From Lathyrus oleraceus (taxonomy: Eukaryota > Streptophyta > Magnoliopsida > Fabales > Fabaceae): a stretch of 64,000 nt of DNA. The stretch is taken from NCBI RefSeq assembly GCF_024323335.1, contig NC_066581.1, forward strand, positions 38,518,699 through 38,582,698. The letters run 5' to 3'. Of this stretch, positions 1 through 10,453 are shown one piece after another. Below the pieces are notes generated by a model. The model searched no databases and was not told where the DNA came from. It worked only from the letters and a program-made list of their open reading frames with translations. The position numbers and the translations under genes were made by a program. How positions within the stretch are numbered: the first letter of the stretch is position 1; every line of letters begins with the position of its first letter.

Positions 1-73
1 AATCCGATCTATTCAATTGAACTGAATCGATTAACAAAATCGGAAAGAAATAGAAGTTACGAAGAGTTTGTAC

Positions 74-249
74 CGGTGAATTTGACGGTGACAGGTGGTG
101 GATCTGGAACGGCCTGAAAGAAATGAGAGTGAAAACGGAAAGATGGAATTTGGATGGAAAGAAAAAGAAAAGAAAGAAAATCTAACCGGAACAGATCCTT
201 GTAACTGTTGATTATTAATCGTTGAATATTTTCCTCCTGATGTCATCAT
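74..249 (-). CDS. First two exons of a possible Yip1-family membrane protein (partial, runs off left edge)
   Basis: On the minus strand an ATG at 249-247 opens a 63-bp exon (249-187) ending at a GT donor (186-185). A pyrimidine-rich stretch of 73 bp ends in TTTCAG (acceptor 115-114). A 40-bp exon (113-74) follows, again ending at a GT donor. The two exons join in frame to a short peptide with the motif GSVPAVPDP followed by VTVKF. This start resembles what I remember of plant Yip1-domain integral membrane proteins, which act in ER-Golgi vesicle traffic; the Yip1 domain itself would lie left of the window. The upstream minus-strand sequence (250-400) is rich in GA, as in many plant 5' UTRs. 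Seen: ATG, clean GT-AG intron, continuous frame. Inferred: the family. An unspliced reading also stays open but gives a low-complexity Phe/Ser peptide. A chance ORF cannot be excluded. Confidence 0.4.
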
Positions 250-420
250 TTCTTCTTCTTCTTCTGATCACAGATCCACAGATCTATTTCTTCTTCTTTC
301 TTCTTTCTTTTGTTCTACACTCTCTCAGTTTTGATTTTTTTTCTTTCTTTCTTTTCTTTACTCAGACAAATCTATGTTCGGTGGATTACGCTACTCAGTT
401 TTCGTTGCAAGTATAAACTG
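250..420 (-). promoter_or_regulatory. Likely 5' UTR/promoter-proximal region of the minus-strand gene
   Basis: Plus-strand CT/TTC-rich tract (GAAGAA-rich on the minus strand) directly upstream of the putative ATG at 249. Such purine tracts are common in plant 5' UTRs. No clear TATA box was identified. Confidence 0.25.
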
Positions 421-589
421 GATCAGTTTACTCGACATGTGCAATGGGCCTAGCCTATTTAGGCAAATATTATTTGCACCTCCACTTTTTTTCTACCAAA
501 TTGTCCCACTTTTTTCTCCAACAGGATATGCTTCGATAAAAGGTGTTCCAATAGCTTTTAACTTGTCACCCATATTATACCGGAGTATC

Positions 590-910
590 CTCAAAATTCC
601 AAATTTTCCAAATATCCTTCCTAATATTTACCGATCAATTTTTTTCTTCAATATTTCACTTTTTCTAACATACACAAGCGGAATTTTTTATAGTTGTTTT
701 GAAATTTCTAGTACACCATTTGTTTTTGTATTTTTCAAAACTCACACATTTATACCGGAAACCTGAGAAAAAATGGCCGTTATTTGTTATCCAATATCGA
801 AAATTTTCAAATTTTCGAAGAAAAAATATAAAAGCTTTCGAAAATTTACAAATTTTCGATATACCGAATTTTTTTGAATATATTTGAAATTTTCGGTAAC
901 AAAGCAGAAA
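590..910. repeat. Left subterminal repeats of the Mutator-like element
   Basis: The stretch is saturated with AAATTTTCGGTA/AAATTTTCGAAA-type words and TACCG/CGGTA dyads. The same vocabulary in the opposite sense lies at 3140-3400, on the other side of the degraded transposase. This fits long imperfect terminal inverted repeats of a MULE. Exact ends and the expected ~9-bp target duplication could not be fixed by eye. Confidence 0.4.
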
Positions 911-1151
911 TTGGGGGGAATGCTTTATTTGTGTAGTCCGGAGTCGGCAGGATCATCTACAGATTCGTGTAGCGATTGTACGCAGTTCTTCACCACAGAC
1001 AAAATATGTTTTCTATGTAACAAGTTTAAAATATTTTCTCCCACTTATATGATATTGATATTATACTTTTTATGTGATGTAAATGACAAATATTTGACTC
1101 TTGATCTGAAGTATTAGCTTGTGCAAAGAATATGATATTATAGTTATGATT

Positions 1152-3036
1152 GTTCGTTCTAATACTGCAAATAGCCAACGAGGTAGGAAAGATAAATTAA
1201 TTATGGGTTGTGAGAGATGAGGAAATTATAAAAGAAAGAATACATCTAAAAGCAGTAAATCCTCAAAGGACACTTATAGTATGAAAGTGAAATGCCCTTT
1301 TAGACTGAGATCTGCATCGAGTGGTAGTAGTTGGAAGATAATGGTTAGGTATGGGTTTCAGAATCATAAACTATTTAAAGATTTAGATGGTCATGACATA
1401 TTGGACCATCTAAAAGTTCATGAGAGACAGTTTGTGAATGACATGACGAAGTACAATATGACTCTACAGTACATAGCTTCTGCTTTGAAAGACAAAGATC
1501 CAGAAAACCTCACCAGTGTTACCCAAGTGTATAAATCTAGAGCTACATACAATACGAGCAAGCAAGATTCATTGACGGAAATGCAAATGTTGTTGACTCT
1601 TATTCATAAAGAAAAATATATGTGTTGGACAAGAAATAGGAAAGACTCAAATGTTATTGTTGATATCTTCTATACACATCCTGATTTAGTTAAGTTATTG
1701 AATATGTTTCACTTGGTGTTGATTTTTTATTATACATACAAGATAAATAGGTAATGTGAATTGTGATCATACCTTGATATCATTTCGACATACTTTGATT
1801 TATCAGATTTTTTATTATTTGCATCGTGATCATACAGGTATCGGCTACCAATGCTTGAAATTGTTGGTGTTATGTCAACAAAATTAATATTTTCGATAGG
1901 TTTTGCCTATTTGGAGCATGAAAGGGAGGAGAACTTCAAATGGACACTAGAAAATCTCAAAGAGTTGTTCTTTTCCGGGACAACACATGGGTTACCTTGT
2001 GCATGTCAACTTGTCAATTTCCAAATACAAGGCAATATTATTCCTTTATATCCAATTCTTGTTTTTTTTGAAGAAATTATACATTGAAGAGCATGATGTT
2101 CATCCTGAAGATAGTGGTACAAAGTTGAATTTAGAAGTAGAGTGTGAAGAGTTGAAGACATATTTCAATTATTTGGATATTGTAGGCCAGAGGGTGTTGA
2201 AGAAAAAGGTATGGGAACTAACACATCCATCCATAACTTAGATGTGACTATCAACAATGAAGTACAAGTCAAAGAGGGGAGTTAAGAATAGCAGAAAGGG
2301 TGAAGAAAGTGATGTTCATCGTGATCCTTCACATTGGGAGTATGATGAGGGCTCGCAGGGGAATCAGACTACACAGAGATCATGCCTAAAACCAACAAGA
2401 AGTCAACCATCAAGTCTGCTAGGTCAAAGTCAATTGTCCAATGCATCTTCAAGGCATCTTTACTTGACTCAAATTCCTAATTTCTTGCATCCATACATTG
2501 ATGACATTGTTGATATGGGTGACGATGGAAATTGTGGTTTTTAGGCTATTGTAGCTTTACTTGGATGGAGCGAAGAGTCATGGTCGTTGGTTTGGACGCA
2601 GTTAGACACTCAAGTTCATCAACACTATAAATTGTTTTCCAATTTGTTTTATGACATGTTCTCTAAAGTTAGGAATGCCTTAAAATTATAAAACTTGGGT
2701 GTGCAGGGTCGAGAAAAATGGATGAAGATTTCTGATATGGGTTACTTTATTGCTTGTAGGTACAATGTCGTATTTGTCTCCCTGTCAAAGAGGCTTAATA
2801 TTACTGTTTTCCCTCTTACCTTAACTTCACCTATGTATACGAGCAGACATAAAATCATTGATGTTGGTTTTGTCAATGACAATCATTGGGTTCAAGTAAA
2901 GTTGAAACCTGATAGTCCATTGCTTCCTGTCACTGACCTTTGGAGACATACATGTACTGAAGATGCAAAAGCATGGGAATCAACATATGTAGGACATATT
3001 AGGCACTCAGAAGATGAAGTTAGGAAGTCATCCTAA
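1152..3036 (+). pseudogene. Decayed MULE transposase with FAR1-like N-terminus and OTU-protease-like C-terminus
   Basis: The reading starts at 1152 with a short Cys/Lys-rich segment broken by a TGA near 1219, then runs from 1281 through KCPFRLRS, a FAR1/MULE-like N-terminal module. It continues to the first strand of the DDE domain (HLVLIFYYTYK), where Tyr stands at the place usually held by catalytic Asp. An 87-bp GT-AG intron (1751-1837) follows, then YRLPMLEIVGV and FAYLEHERE. After about 1970 the frame jumps directly to the post-transposase LPCAC segment, so most of the catalytic core is deleted. A frameshift near 2060-2080 leads to a tail ending in an OTU-like domain: GDDGNCGF around the active Cys near 2520-2544, a TAG right after it, and NDNHWVQVKL with the active-site His near 2880. 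Several frame changes and stops show it is dead. MULEs carrying cysteine-protease domains are known in plants. Confidence 0.8.
1751..1837 (+). other. Intron of the MULE transposase pseudogene
   Basis: Starts GTAATG and ends CATACAG. Removing it joins an Asn-Arg codon pair to YRLPMLEIV in frame, which matches the uninterrupted order in related MULE transposases. Confidence 0.6.
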
Positions 3037-3139
3037 TTTGTTACGTAATCTTGTATGTATAACAACTTTTATGGAAAATATGTATCTATTATATATGATG
3101 AATTTTTTATCAAACCATTTATGCAGGCCGGTGTGTCAA

Positions 3140-3400
3140 AAATATTGAAATTTCATGTTTTTGGAAATTTTAGGCTCATTCCGGAATTTTTGAAATTCCC
3201 GGTATTCAGGAAATTTAAAATATTTTGGATTTTTGGATATTTTACGTATAATTCATAATTTCTAGTATATCTTAATTGGAAAATTTGAAATTTACGGTAT
3301 GTTTTTACCGAAAATTTAAAATTTACAGTACATATCTCACGAGAGCGGTAAAAGTCTATAATTTTACGAAATTTCCAGGATATTTTCAAGGGTATCAAGG
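3140..3400. repeat. Right subterminal repeats of the Mutator-like element
   Basis: AT-rich stretch with repeated GGAATTTTTGAAATTCC, TTTACGGTA and TACCGAAAATTT words. These mirror 590-910 in inverted sense on the far side of the transposase remnant, so they probably form the right terminal inverted repeat. Confidence 0.4.
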
Positions 3401-4750
3401 CTCTTCAAGCTTCAACGATGGTTCCTCGACCGTAAGTGCAAGAAACTCGTCCAGTTCCTTCACTATAAAACTAGATTCATGTACCTTACTTTTCACTTCA
3501 TCATCATCACGCTTCGGTTCCACCACCGTTACATGATATCCAATAACTTCAAGCCTCATTCAGCGTATGAAATGTGAATAAAGTCATGTTAAACATTTTC
3601 AATCAGCCGCAACAATAGAACAAGAGGTTGATATGCTTTGAAGAAAACCAAGAAAATATTCCAACTAACATAACAACACAGTTAAAGGTGTTGCAACACA
3701 GCCACTCCAAAGTTATCATGGTTGATGCTCTTATCAAATTCGTTCATAATCATTAAGAACTTAAGAGTTTCCAAAAAGGCATTGGCCTCCCCATCATGAT
3801 AACAATTCACCTCCATATGACTCTGGTGACTAAGTCATCGTTCGTACACCACCTGAAGACCATCGTACTAGGAGACCTTCTTCCCATCATTCGTGAAGGA
3901 AGTGTGAGCACAACTCCGATAAACCACCCATCACCCATCGTTGAAGGAACCCATTCACAAAACGTATCATTGAGTATCACATCCCTAAGTCCTTAGAGAA
4001 GTATCCAAATATATAAACTTATGATGGTATCAGGGTTCCTAAATAGCACGTCAAATACACGGAGTTGTGTCAGACTTCCACCAAGCAAGAGGAGCGGTGA
4101 AATGCAAGCTTTTCATTCTCGTCCAAAGGGATTCGTCGTGACCTAGTTCAAAGTACTAGAAAACAACTTCTTTAGTTCTTGGAGAACATTGTGTAATGAA
4201 TTCATAGACAATTTCATAGCATGCAAACACCAATCAAAGAAAATAGTCATTCTTGATGATGGAATTGAATATCTGATAAAAAAAGGAAGACTTGGTAGAT
4301 ACACCAAATAGAACACTTGAAGGAGAAACAATAAGAGACACGTGGATTCTAAACGGTAAGTCTTATATCATATTGAATCCCCATGCATAAAAATTTACCT
4401 TCATCGTGGTAATACCTCACTCAGATAGACAATTGAGATGATTGAAGGGACCATGAGGAGAAGAGACAACGGTGACAAGGAAGATTACAAGGAAGGGAAT
4501 CATACCATATAGTCTCCATCTGGAATGATTACCATTTTATTACGTTAATCACGGGAGGGGTTTCACCACCAAATATGTCTCTTAAGGGAAACATCAAGAG
4601 CAAAGAACAATAATTGTGGTTTATCAATCGTAATTGGAAATCGACTTCAGAAGAAAACTCTGAATGACTTATTCCATGATTTATACACAGCGAGAAGATA
4701 TAAGGTATCTCATATCAGATATTTTCGTTGATAACCATGAAAATATAAGC
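3401..4750. other. Unassigned sequence
   Basis: No long ORF, no recognisable protein motif in either strand, no clear LTR end. Base composition is moderate (not extremely AT-rich), suggesting an old transposon body. I recognise nothing specific. Confidence 0.3.
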
Positions 4751-4756
4751 AACAAT

Positions 4757-5600
4757 TAGCATAACCCAAAATTTGCCCTCCCCTTTTCAGTTTTTATCCA
4801 ACCTATGACTTAGGATTCATCTGCATTCATTCATGCCTTATTCATGTGCATCATTCATTCATATTAACATATTCTCATAACCATCATAGATTCAAAGCTT
4901 GTGGATAACAAAAACTTGGTTTTTCTTGAGGTTTGTGACATTTGCTCACCATTAGGGCAAAACCCTAATTTCTTGATATTTGGGATATGGATTCAAGGAG
5001 ACCACATCTTAACACTCATCATGACATAAAAATCCTGATTTTTGGGGTCCATGTGTTAGGAGTTTATTTGTGAAGCTTCATGCTTTGTTTGAATACCTTG
5101 ATTAGGGGGTGTACATCATCAAACCCTAATCAAGGATGCTTGGTACTTGGGTGCCCTTGTGAGTTAACTTTTGACCTTGGAATTGACTGAAACCCTAGCT
5201 CATTAGAAAAAGGTTCTTGACCATATTGTCATACATCTTGTCACGCATCATCAACCATTAAACTTACTTTGTGCATGAGATTGATTCATCTAACCTACAT
5301 GTCCACTAGTTTTGGATTTTCATCTAGATCAAGGTTTTGTCATTGCACCCATTCATATGTTGTTTCAAGATCTTGATTCATGATCATTGCATCCATTCAT
5401 ATGGTGTTGTCAAGATCATCAGTCCACAATCATTTCTATGCAATACATGTTCATTTCCATCACTAAATCACTGATTGGCCAAAATTTGTTGCAGTTGACT
5501 TTGAGTCAACAATTGACCTTTTGGTCAACCAGTTGACCAAAGTCAACTGAATCCCCATTGACCCCGAAGACCTATTACCATGCATATTTCCATGTTTCAT
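4757..5600 (+). repeat. Ogre-type LTR fragment, 5' part, plus strand
   Basis: Begins with a mutated LTR start (CATAACCCAAAATTTGCCCTCC) and continues with CATTCATTCAT-rich and AAACCCTAATC words. The same order occurs at 36278 (plus strand) and in reverse complement below 21805. It also shares a GTTGACC/GGTCAAC cluster (near 5500-5550) with the minus-strand LTR (near 20940-20995). It is cut off near 5600, where minus-strand gag sequence begins. Confidence 0.6.
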
Positions 5601-6340
5601 CACTAAAATCCTTATTTCATTGGAGTGCAGGGTTGGCAGGTGCGTACGGCAACATAAGAACATAATTTTCCCCAGGATATGCAAACTGGGCAGCTTGGTA
5701 TTAAGTCGGGTTCACAGGCCGAGTTGCATGGGAAGGAATATGAAAATGAAGGCGCGGGCCTCGTTACTCAGCATCACCATCAAGAGTTTCAATATGAACC
5801 TGACCTTGGATGTTCTTGGGGTTAGCATGATCAACCGTCTAAGGAGTCTGAACCATGGGCACACCCCATGGGAAAACAAAATTCTCGGAAGTAGTAGGGG
5901 CGGCAAGAGCATGATGAGGGATGAAAGCACCTCCATTAGCAAAGTGTGAAGAAAAATTCAAGGGCATCCCCACGGGTAGGCAGTAGCGAGCCTGTTAGAA
6001 GTAGATGGGAACGTAGGCTGATTACAATAGTTGGGGCCACAATCTCTATGGGGGTCTTGACAGTGGCCACAACATCAACAACAGAGGTGGTCACCACAAC
6101 AACATCAGCGATGATAGCAGTAACAGGGTTGACAAAGGTAGAAGCCCTCTGAGTTTGGAGATACTCCATAATGGTCTCCATATTACCTTGAAAGAGGTTC
6201 ATCTCGCCTTGGACTTGAGCCAAGGTTTCCTTAACAGCGGCGTTCCCGGTTTCAAAACCATCCATGAGTTTGGACTTGTTTGCACGGGTAAAGTAGCGAT
6301 GACAAGTCATCGTAGCTGCTGTGGAAAGATCGATATGGTA
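5600..6340 (-). pseudogene. Ogre-type gag remnant (element D, minus strand)
   Basis: The minus strand reads CHRYFTRANKSKLMD near 6280-6320, the same landmark that opens gag in Ogre A (HRYYTRANSSKLMD near 47900). A short coiled-coil-like segment and a Pro/Ala/hydrophobic spacer follow. Further left the frame changes and continues as a Pro/His-rich stretch (FVFPWGVP near 5850) with several TAG/TAA codons at positions where Gln is plausible. Only the N-terminal part of gag is present; it stops where the plus-strand LTR fragment begins. Capsid, protease, RT and integrase are missing. The Ogre family is well supported by the ORF1 homology of its partner pieces; the exact frame path is approximate. 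Confidence 0.65.
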
Positions 6341-6559
6341 AGCATTTTGTTTTCTTGTTAGCAAAAATGTATGAATACATGGATGTATAAGTGTATGCAA
6401 GCAGAAAACAAAAGTTCTTCGAGGGAGTCAGTATGTCAGTTTGCATATATAGTCATACAATTAGTAAGAGTAAAACAACAGAAATATTTCAACAAAATCT
6501 CTTTTATTCATTTGAGGAACAAATCATACAAATTATTACAGCTCAAAATTTTGTTTAAT

Positions 6560-7474
6560 GAAATACAAGAACATCGGCCTTGACTCTCTCAAATACAACT
6601 CTACACACCGATACAAAATGAAAAACAACCCACATAGTGTTGTGAGGAAACATGCCAGCATATGCTTCCTTTAGCAATCCAGGAAGGTCCTCAAGTTCAT
6701 GGTAAACAAATTTGATCAAGCGTGCATGCCTGTCATTCTAGTACTGTGCATCCTTAACAAGGTTGTACAATATAGTGTGATTAGGTCCGCTTAAAAGATC
6801 ATGTAGAAACGCCTCCTTCTAATCCAGGAGAACCTGAAGGTGGCGACTGTGAGTCTCCCAATGAGTGACTTCTTATTTAGCTTATTACTATCTTCCAAAC
6901 TCGTGTGTGCTTGACCTCTCAGTTCTCGAATCTCCTCAAACATTTTATCGAGATCTCTCTGGTACTATGAAAGAGTGACTTCTATCTGTTTGACACGACT
7001 TTGCTCTTCCTTCAACCCCTTCTGACATTTCTCTAACTGGTCTTTTAGATTCTTGATATGGTCTTGGTAATTAATCTCCATTTTGCATGTGCGGTATTAG
7101 GCTTCGGCTAACTGCTTCTTCTTGGCTGCAAGGTTCTCATAAATTCCCTTCAAAACCTCTCCTACCTTTCTTCTTTTATGTTGTTCAATCTGAATATCAG
7201 TGTCCGCTTTGATGACTCGCTCCCTCTTATGACTGAGATTAAGCTTCAAAGTTTCCTTCTCCAATGTGACTTTTCCTATATTGGATCAGAGATCGCCATT
7301 CTCCTTCTCCAATGTCTTGATAGTCTATTTGAGACGGTCCACTTCGGAGATAGTAGCAACATGTGGCTCGATAGTCTTGAAACTCATGGAATGTTCCCAT
7401 GGGTATGGAAACTTAATCATCTGGGCTCTTGACTTAACCTAAGTTGAATATGATATTGTCATGGTGCATGTCTG
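6560..7474 (-). pseudogene. Ogre ORF1, C-terminal coiled-coil half (element D, minus strand)
   Basis: Read from 7474 leftwards this matches the second half of ORF1 of Ogre C: a Pro-Tyr-Pro segment (KFPYPWEH), then a long Lys/Glu/Leu coiled coil containing TLEKENGDL and QLEKCQKGLKEEQ. The counterpart in Ogre C reads SLEKENEELRLN. Interrupting stops are TAG, TAA and TGA at places where Gln or Arg codons are expected, which is typical of C-to-T decay on the coding strand. The N-terminal half lies at 17840-18865; the two were one ORF before the Sirevirus insertion at 7475. ORF1 of Ogre elements has no established function. Confidence 0.7.
7470..7474. repeat. Target-site duplication (left copy) of the Sirevirus
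   Basis: GTCTG directly left of the 5' LTR; identical GTCTG at 17840-17844. Confidence 0.95.
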
Positions 7475-8568
7475 TGTAAGAACAAAAATTGTTCTACAAC
7501 AGATTCCATGATTTTGATGATAACAAAGGATGAAACCAAAAATGGCACCCTAACGAAAAGTTTCTAAGTATGCAGGGTTCTAAAGAAAGAAGGAAGAAAT
7601 CTGATGATGTCATCAGATACAGAACCAGATCAGATACAAATTATCAGAAGATAAGAAGCATCTGAAGTAGAAACACGTTCAAGAAAGTCTAACTCTGAGC
7701 AAAACAGCAAAGTATCAGAAGCATCTGAACAAGAAGTAAGCTCTAGAAGTTCTGACTCTGATCAACGCTATCTCTAAACTCCAGAACTTATCAGCGCTAT
7801 CTGAAGAATCCATCAGAATCCAAAAGAGATCAACATCAGAAGCAAGACTCCAAGATTCTCAGATACACGAAGACTCTGATCATGGAATTGCTAATTATGA
7901 AAGAGTAACGTTAAAGTCAAGTAAAGGTTTGCAAATGGATTTCCTAATACAGAAAGAGACGCTAATCTCCAATTTCAATAAAGAAGATACTATATGTGGT
8001 AAGTAGTCATTTCAAGGAGAGAAAGTTATCCTGCAGAAGCTATTTATGTTATGGCGTAAATTCATTTTATTACTCATCAATTTCAACTACTACCTCACTG
8101 ATCTATATAAAGGACTGCAAATCAACATTCAGTACACAACACATACAAGGAAAAATATACTGAAACATCAAACACTCAAGAAAACACTCTTGCTCTCTAA
8201 ATCTTCACGAAGCTGTTGCTTATAACGTGAATCACTTTGTTCTTACTATTGTAATATTTGCTTTCTTAGAAGCACTTTAGATTACATAAATCTTTTATCT
8301 ATTGTTTGTTTATTTCCTCAAGTGACTCTGTGTAGTCTGTATACTTGAGAGGACTAAGAGATCTTTCTCTTAGACGTTGTTTGTAATCAATCTTTCAAGA
8401 TTAGTGGATTAAGTCCTTGTTGAAGGCGAAATCACCTTGGCCGGGTGGACTGGAGTAGCTTTGTGTTATAAGCGAACCAGTATAAAATCCTTGTGTGATT
8501 TTCATTTTGAAAAAGCGCTTATTTTCCAAACAATTCAAACCCCCCCTTTCTTGTTTTTCTCACCTTCA
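7475..8568 (+). repeat. Sirevirus 5' LTR
   Basis: Starts TGTAAGAAC and ends CACCTTCA, the same ends as the copy at 16746-17839. It is rich in TCAGA/TCTGA words. It contains a TATATAA box near 8104-8110, probably the promoter that drives the genomic transcript, and ends with a C7 run and a TTTTCTCACC tail just before the primer site. Confidence 0.95.
8104..8110 (+). promoter_or_regulatory. TATA box in the Sirevirus 5' LTR
   Basis: CTATATAAAGG context in the middle of the LTR, about 460 bp before the LTR end; the same box occurs in the 3' LTR near 17377. Promoter function is inferred. Confidence 0.5.
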
Positions 8569-8570
8569 AT

Positions 8571-8587
8571 TGGTATCAGAGCTCCGG
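8571..8587 (+). other. Primer-binding site (initiator tRNA-Met)
   Basis: TGGTATCAGAGCTCCGG begins 2 bp after the LTR end. It is the standard plant copia primer site complementary to the 3' end of tRNA-iMet. Confidence 0.9.
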
Positions 8588-8650
8588 CTCTGTTATTGAT
8601 TTTCTAATCAAACACTTAACAGTGTAGAGAGATCCAGAAAGAGAAAAACT

Positions 8651-10453
8651 ATGGCCCACACAAATGAAAAGGATAGTTATAATGCTAAGCCTCCTGTCTT
8701 TGATGGAGAGAAATTCGATTACTGGAAAGATAGAATTGAAAGTTTCTTTCTAGGCTATGATGCTGAACTCTGGGACATTGTCACAGATGGATACAAACCT
8801 CCTGTCACAGAGGATGGAGCTGAAGTTCCCAGAAGTAAGATGTCAGATGATCAGAAACGAGTTTTCAAGAATCATCACAAGGCCAGAACCATACTCCTAA
8901 ATGCTATATCTTACAACGAGTATGAAAAGATCACCAACAGAGAAACAGCCAAAGACATACTTGACTCTCTAAGGATGACTCATGAAGGAAACTCTCAAAT
9001 CAAAGAGACAAAGGCTCTGGCGCTTATCCAGAAATATGAAGCCTTCAAAATGGAGGATGATGAAGCCATAGAGGCAATGTTCTCTAGATTCCAAACTCTG
9101 ATTGCAGGTCTCAAGGTTCTAGACAAAGGATATACAACTGCAGACCATGTCAAAAAGATAGTCAGAAGTCTGCCAAAGAAATGGAGACCTATGGTTACTG
9201 CTCTGAAGCTGTCAAAGGATCTGAACAATATTAGCCTTGAAGAACTTGTCAGTTATCTCAGAAGCCATGAGATAGAACTAGAGGAAGATGAGCCTCAGAA
9301 AAGGAACAAGTCTGTAGCATTAAAGTCCAGACCTGAAAGACGCAAACTTGACAGAACCAAAGCTCTCCAGGCAGAAACTGAAGATGCTGACAACTCTGAA
9401 CCAGAAGACTCTGATGATGAAGAAGAATTGTCCCTACTAACCAGAAGAGTTAAGCAACTCTGGAAAAAGAGGAACAACAACTTCAGAAGACCAAGACCCA
9501 GAGGGGATCGATCAGAATCAACTTCAAAAGGTAAATCTAACAAAGATATTACCTGTTATGAATGTAAAGAAATAGGTCATTACAGGAATGAATGCCCCAA
9601 GCTAAAGAAAGACAACTCTAGAAAAGAAAACTTCAAGAAAAATACCTTCAGGACAAAGAAAGGACTGATGGCTACCTGGGATGATAGTGAATCTGGATCA
9701 TCAGAATCTGACTCTGATGAACAGGCCAATGTGGCACTTATGGCTACCACATCCAAGAGTAGCTCAGATGAAGAATCTGAAGAGGTATTTTCTGAACTTT
9801 CTCGATCTGATCTAGAATCTTGTTTGTTAGAAACTCTTAGCTCATATCAGAAATTAAAACAAACGTTTAAAAACATTAAAGGCTGTCTTAAAGCAAAATT
9901 TGAAGAATGTAGTGAACTTGAGATGACAATTCTAGCACGAGAAGATACAATCAGATCTTTAACACTAGAAAGAGATGGAGCAAAAAGAAAAAGCTTAGAA
10001 TTAGAAGAAGCGTTGTCTCAAGCACCACAAACTTCAAATAAAATTATTTTTGAATACGAAGAAGCCTTTCAAGAATTTCTGAAAAATGGAATAGGTAGGA
10101 GTATTATGGCATCCATGATTTATGGAGTCAGTCAGAACAATAAAAAGGGAATTGGGTATGATCCTAAGGAAGATAAAACTTCTACCAGTGACCAACTTAA
10201 ATCTCCCTTTTCATATCATTACACACACACACAAGAACAAAAATTTAAAAATGCTAGAAAACCCAAAGTTATAAGAAACTCTGGGAAAACTAATCTGAAA
10301 GGACCCAAGAGATTCTGGGTACCAAAGGATAAGATTGTCTATGTTGCAGATATCCTATGCAGCAAAGTTCAGACACCAGTCATGGTACCTGGACTCTGGA
10401 TGCTCGCGACACATGACGGGAAGAAAGTCTATGTTCCAAAGTCTGGAACTTAA
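8651..10453 (+). CDS. Sirevirus Gag polyprotein (600 aa frame)
   Basis: Forms the capsid of the retroelement particle and binds its RNA. The ATG at 8651 follows the leader by 64 nt from the primer site. The N-terminal half (PPVFDGEKFDYWKDRIESF, with RSLPKKWRPMVTALK near residue 180) is the UBN2/gag domain of copia elements. Acidic Ser/Asp/Glu-rich linkers follow, then one CCHC zinc knuckle (CYECKEIGHYRNEC, about residues 301-314). A second acidic Ser-rich region and a coiled coil (about residues 400-465) come next, extending well beyond the short Gag of most copia elements, as is usual for Sireviruses. The frame remains open past the start of the protease, which is encoded in the +1 frame from about 10383, so the last ~24 codons overlap pol. 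No internal stop. Confidence 0.9.
   Translation: MAHTNEKDSYNAKPPVFDGEKFDYWKDRIESFFLGYDAELWDIVTDGYKPPVTEDGAEVPRSKMSDDQKRVFKNHHKARTILLNAISYNEYEKITNRETAKDILDSLRMTHEGNSQIKETKALALIQKYEAFKMEDDEAIEAMFSRFQTLIAGLKVLDKGYTTADHVKKIVRSLPKKWRPMVTALKLSKDLNNISLEELVSYLRSHEIELEEDEPQKRNKSVALKSRPERRKLDRTKALQAETEDADNSEPEDSDDEEELSLLTRRVKQLWKKRNNNFRRPRPRGDRSESTSKGKSNKDITCYECKEIGHYRNECPKLKKDNSRKENFKKNTFRTKKGLMATWDDSESGSSESDSDEQANVALMATTSKSSSDEESEEVFSELSRSDLESCLLETLSSYQKLKQTFKNIKGCLKAKFEECSELEMTILAREDTIRSLTLERDGAKRKSLELEEALSQAPQTSNKIIFEYEEAFQEFLKNGIGRSIMASMIYGVSQNNKKGIGYDPKEDKTSTSDQLKSPFSYHYTHTQEQKFKNARKPKVIRNSGKTNLKGPKRFWVPKDKIVYVADILCSKVQTPVMVPGLWMLATHDGKKVYVPKSGT

Noticed and set aside
3795..3996. 66-aa plus-strand ORF with His/Ser/Pro-rich peptide
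   Set aside because: No family resemblance and embedded in unassigned repetitive-looking DNA; treated as random.
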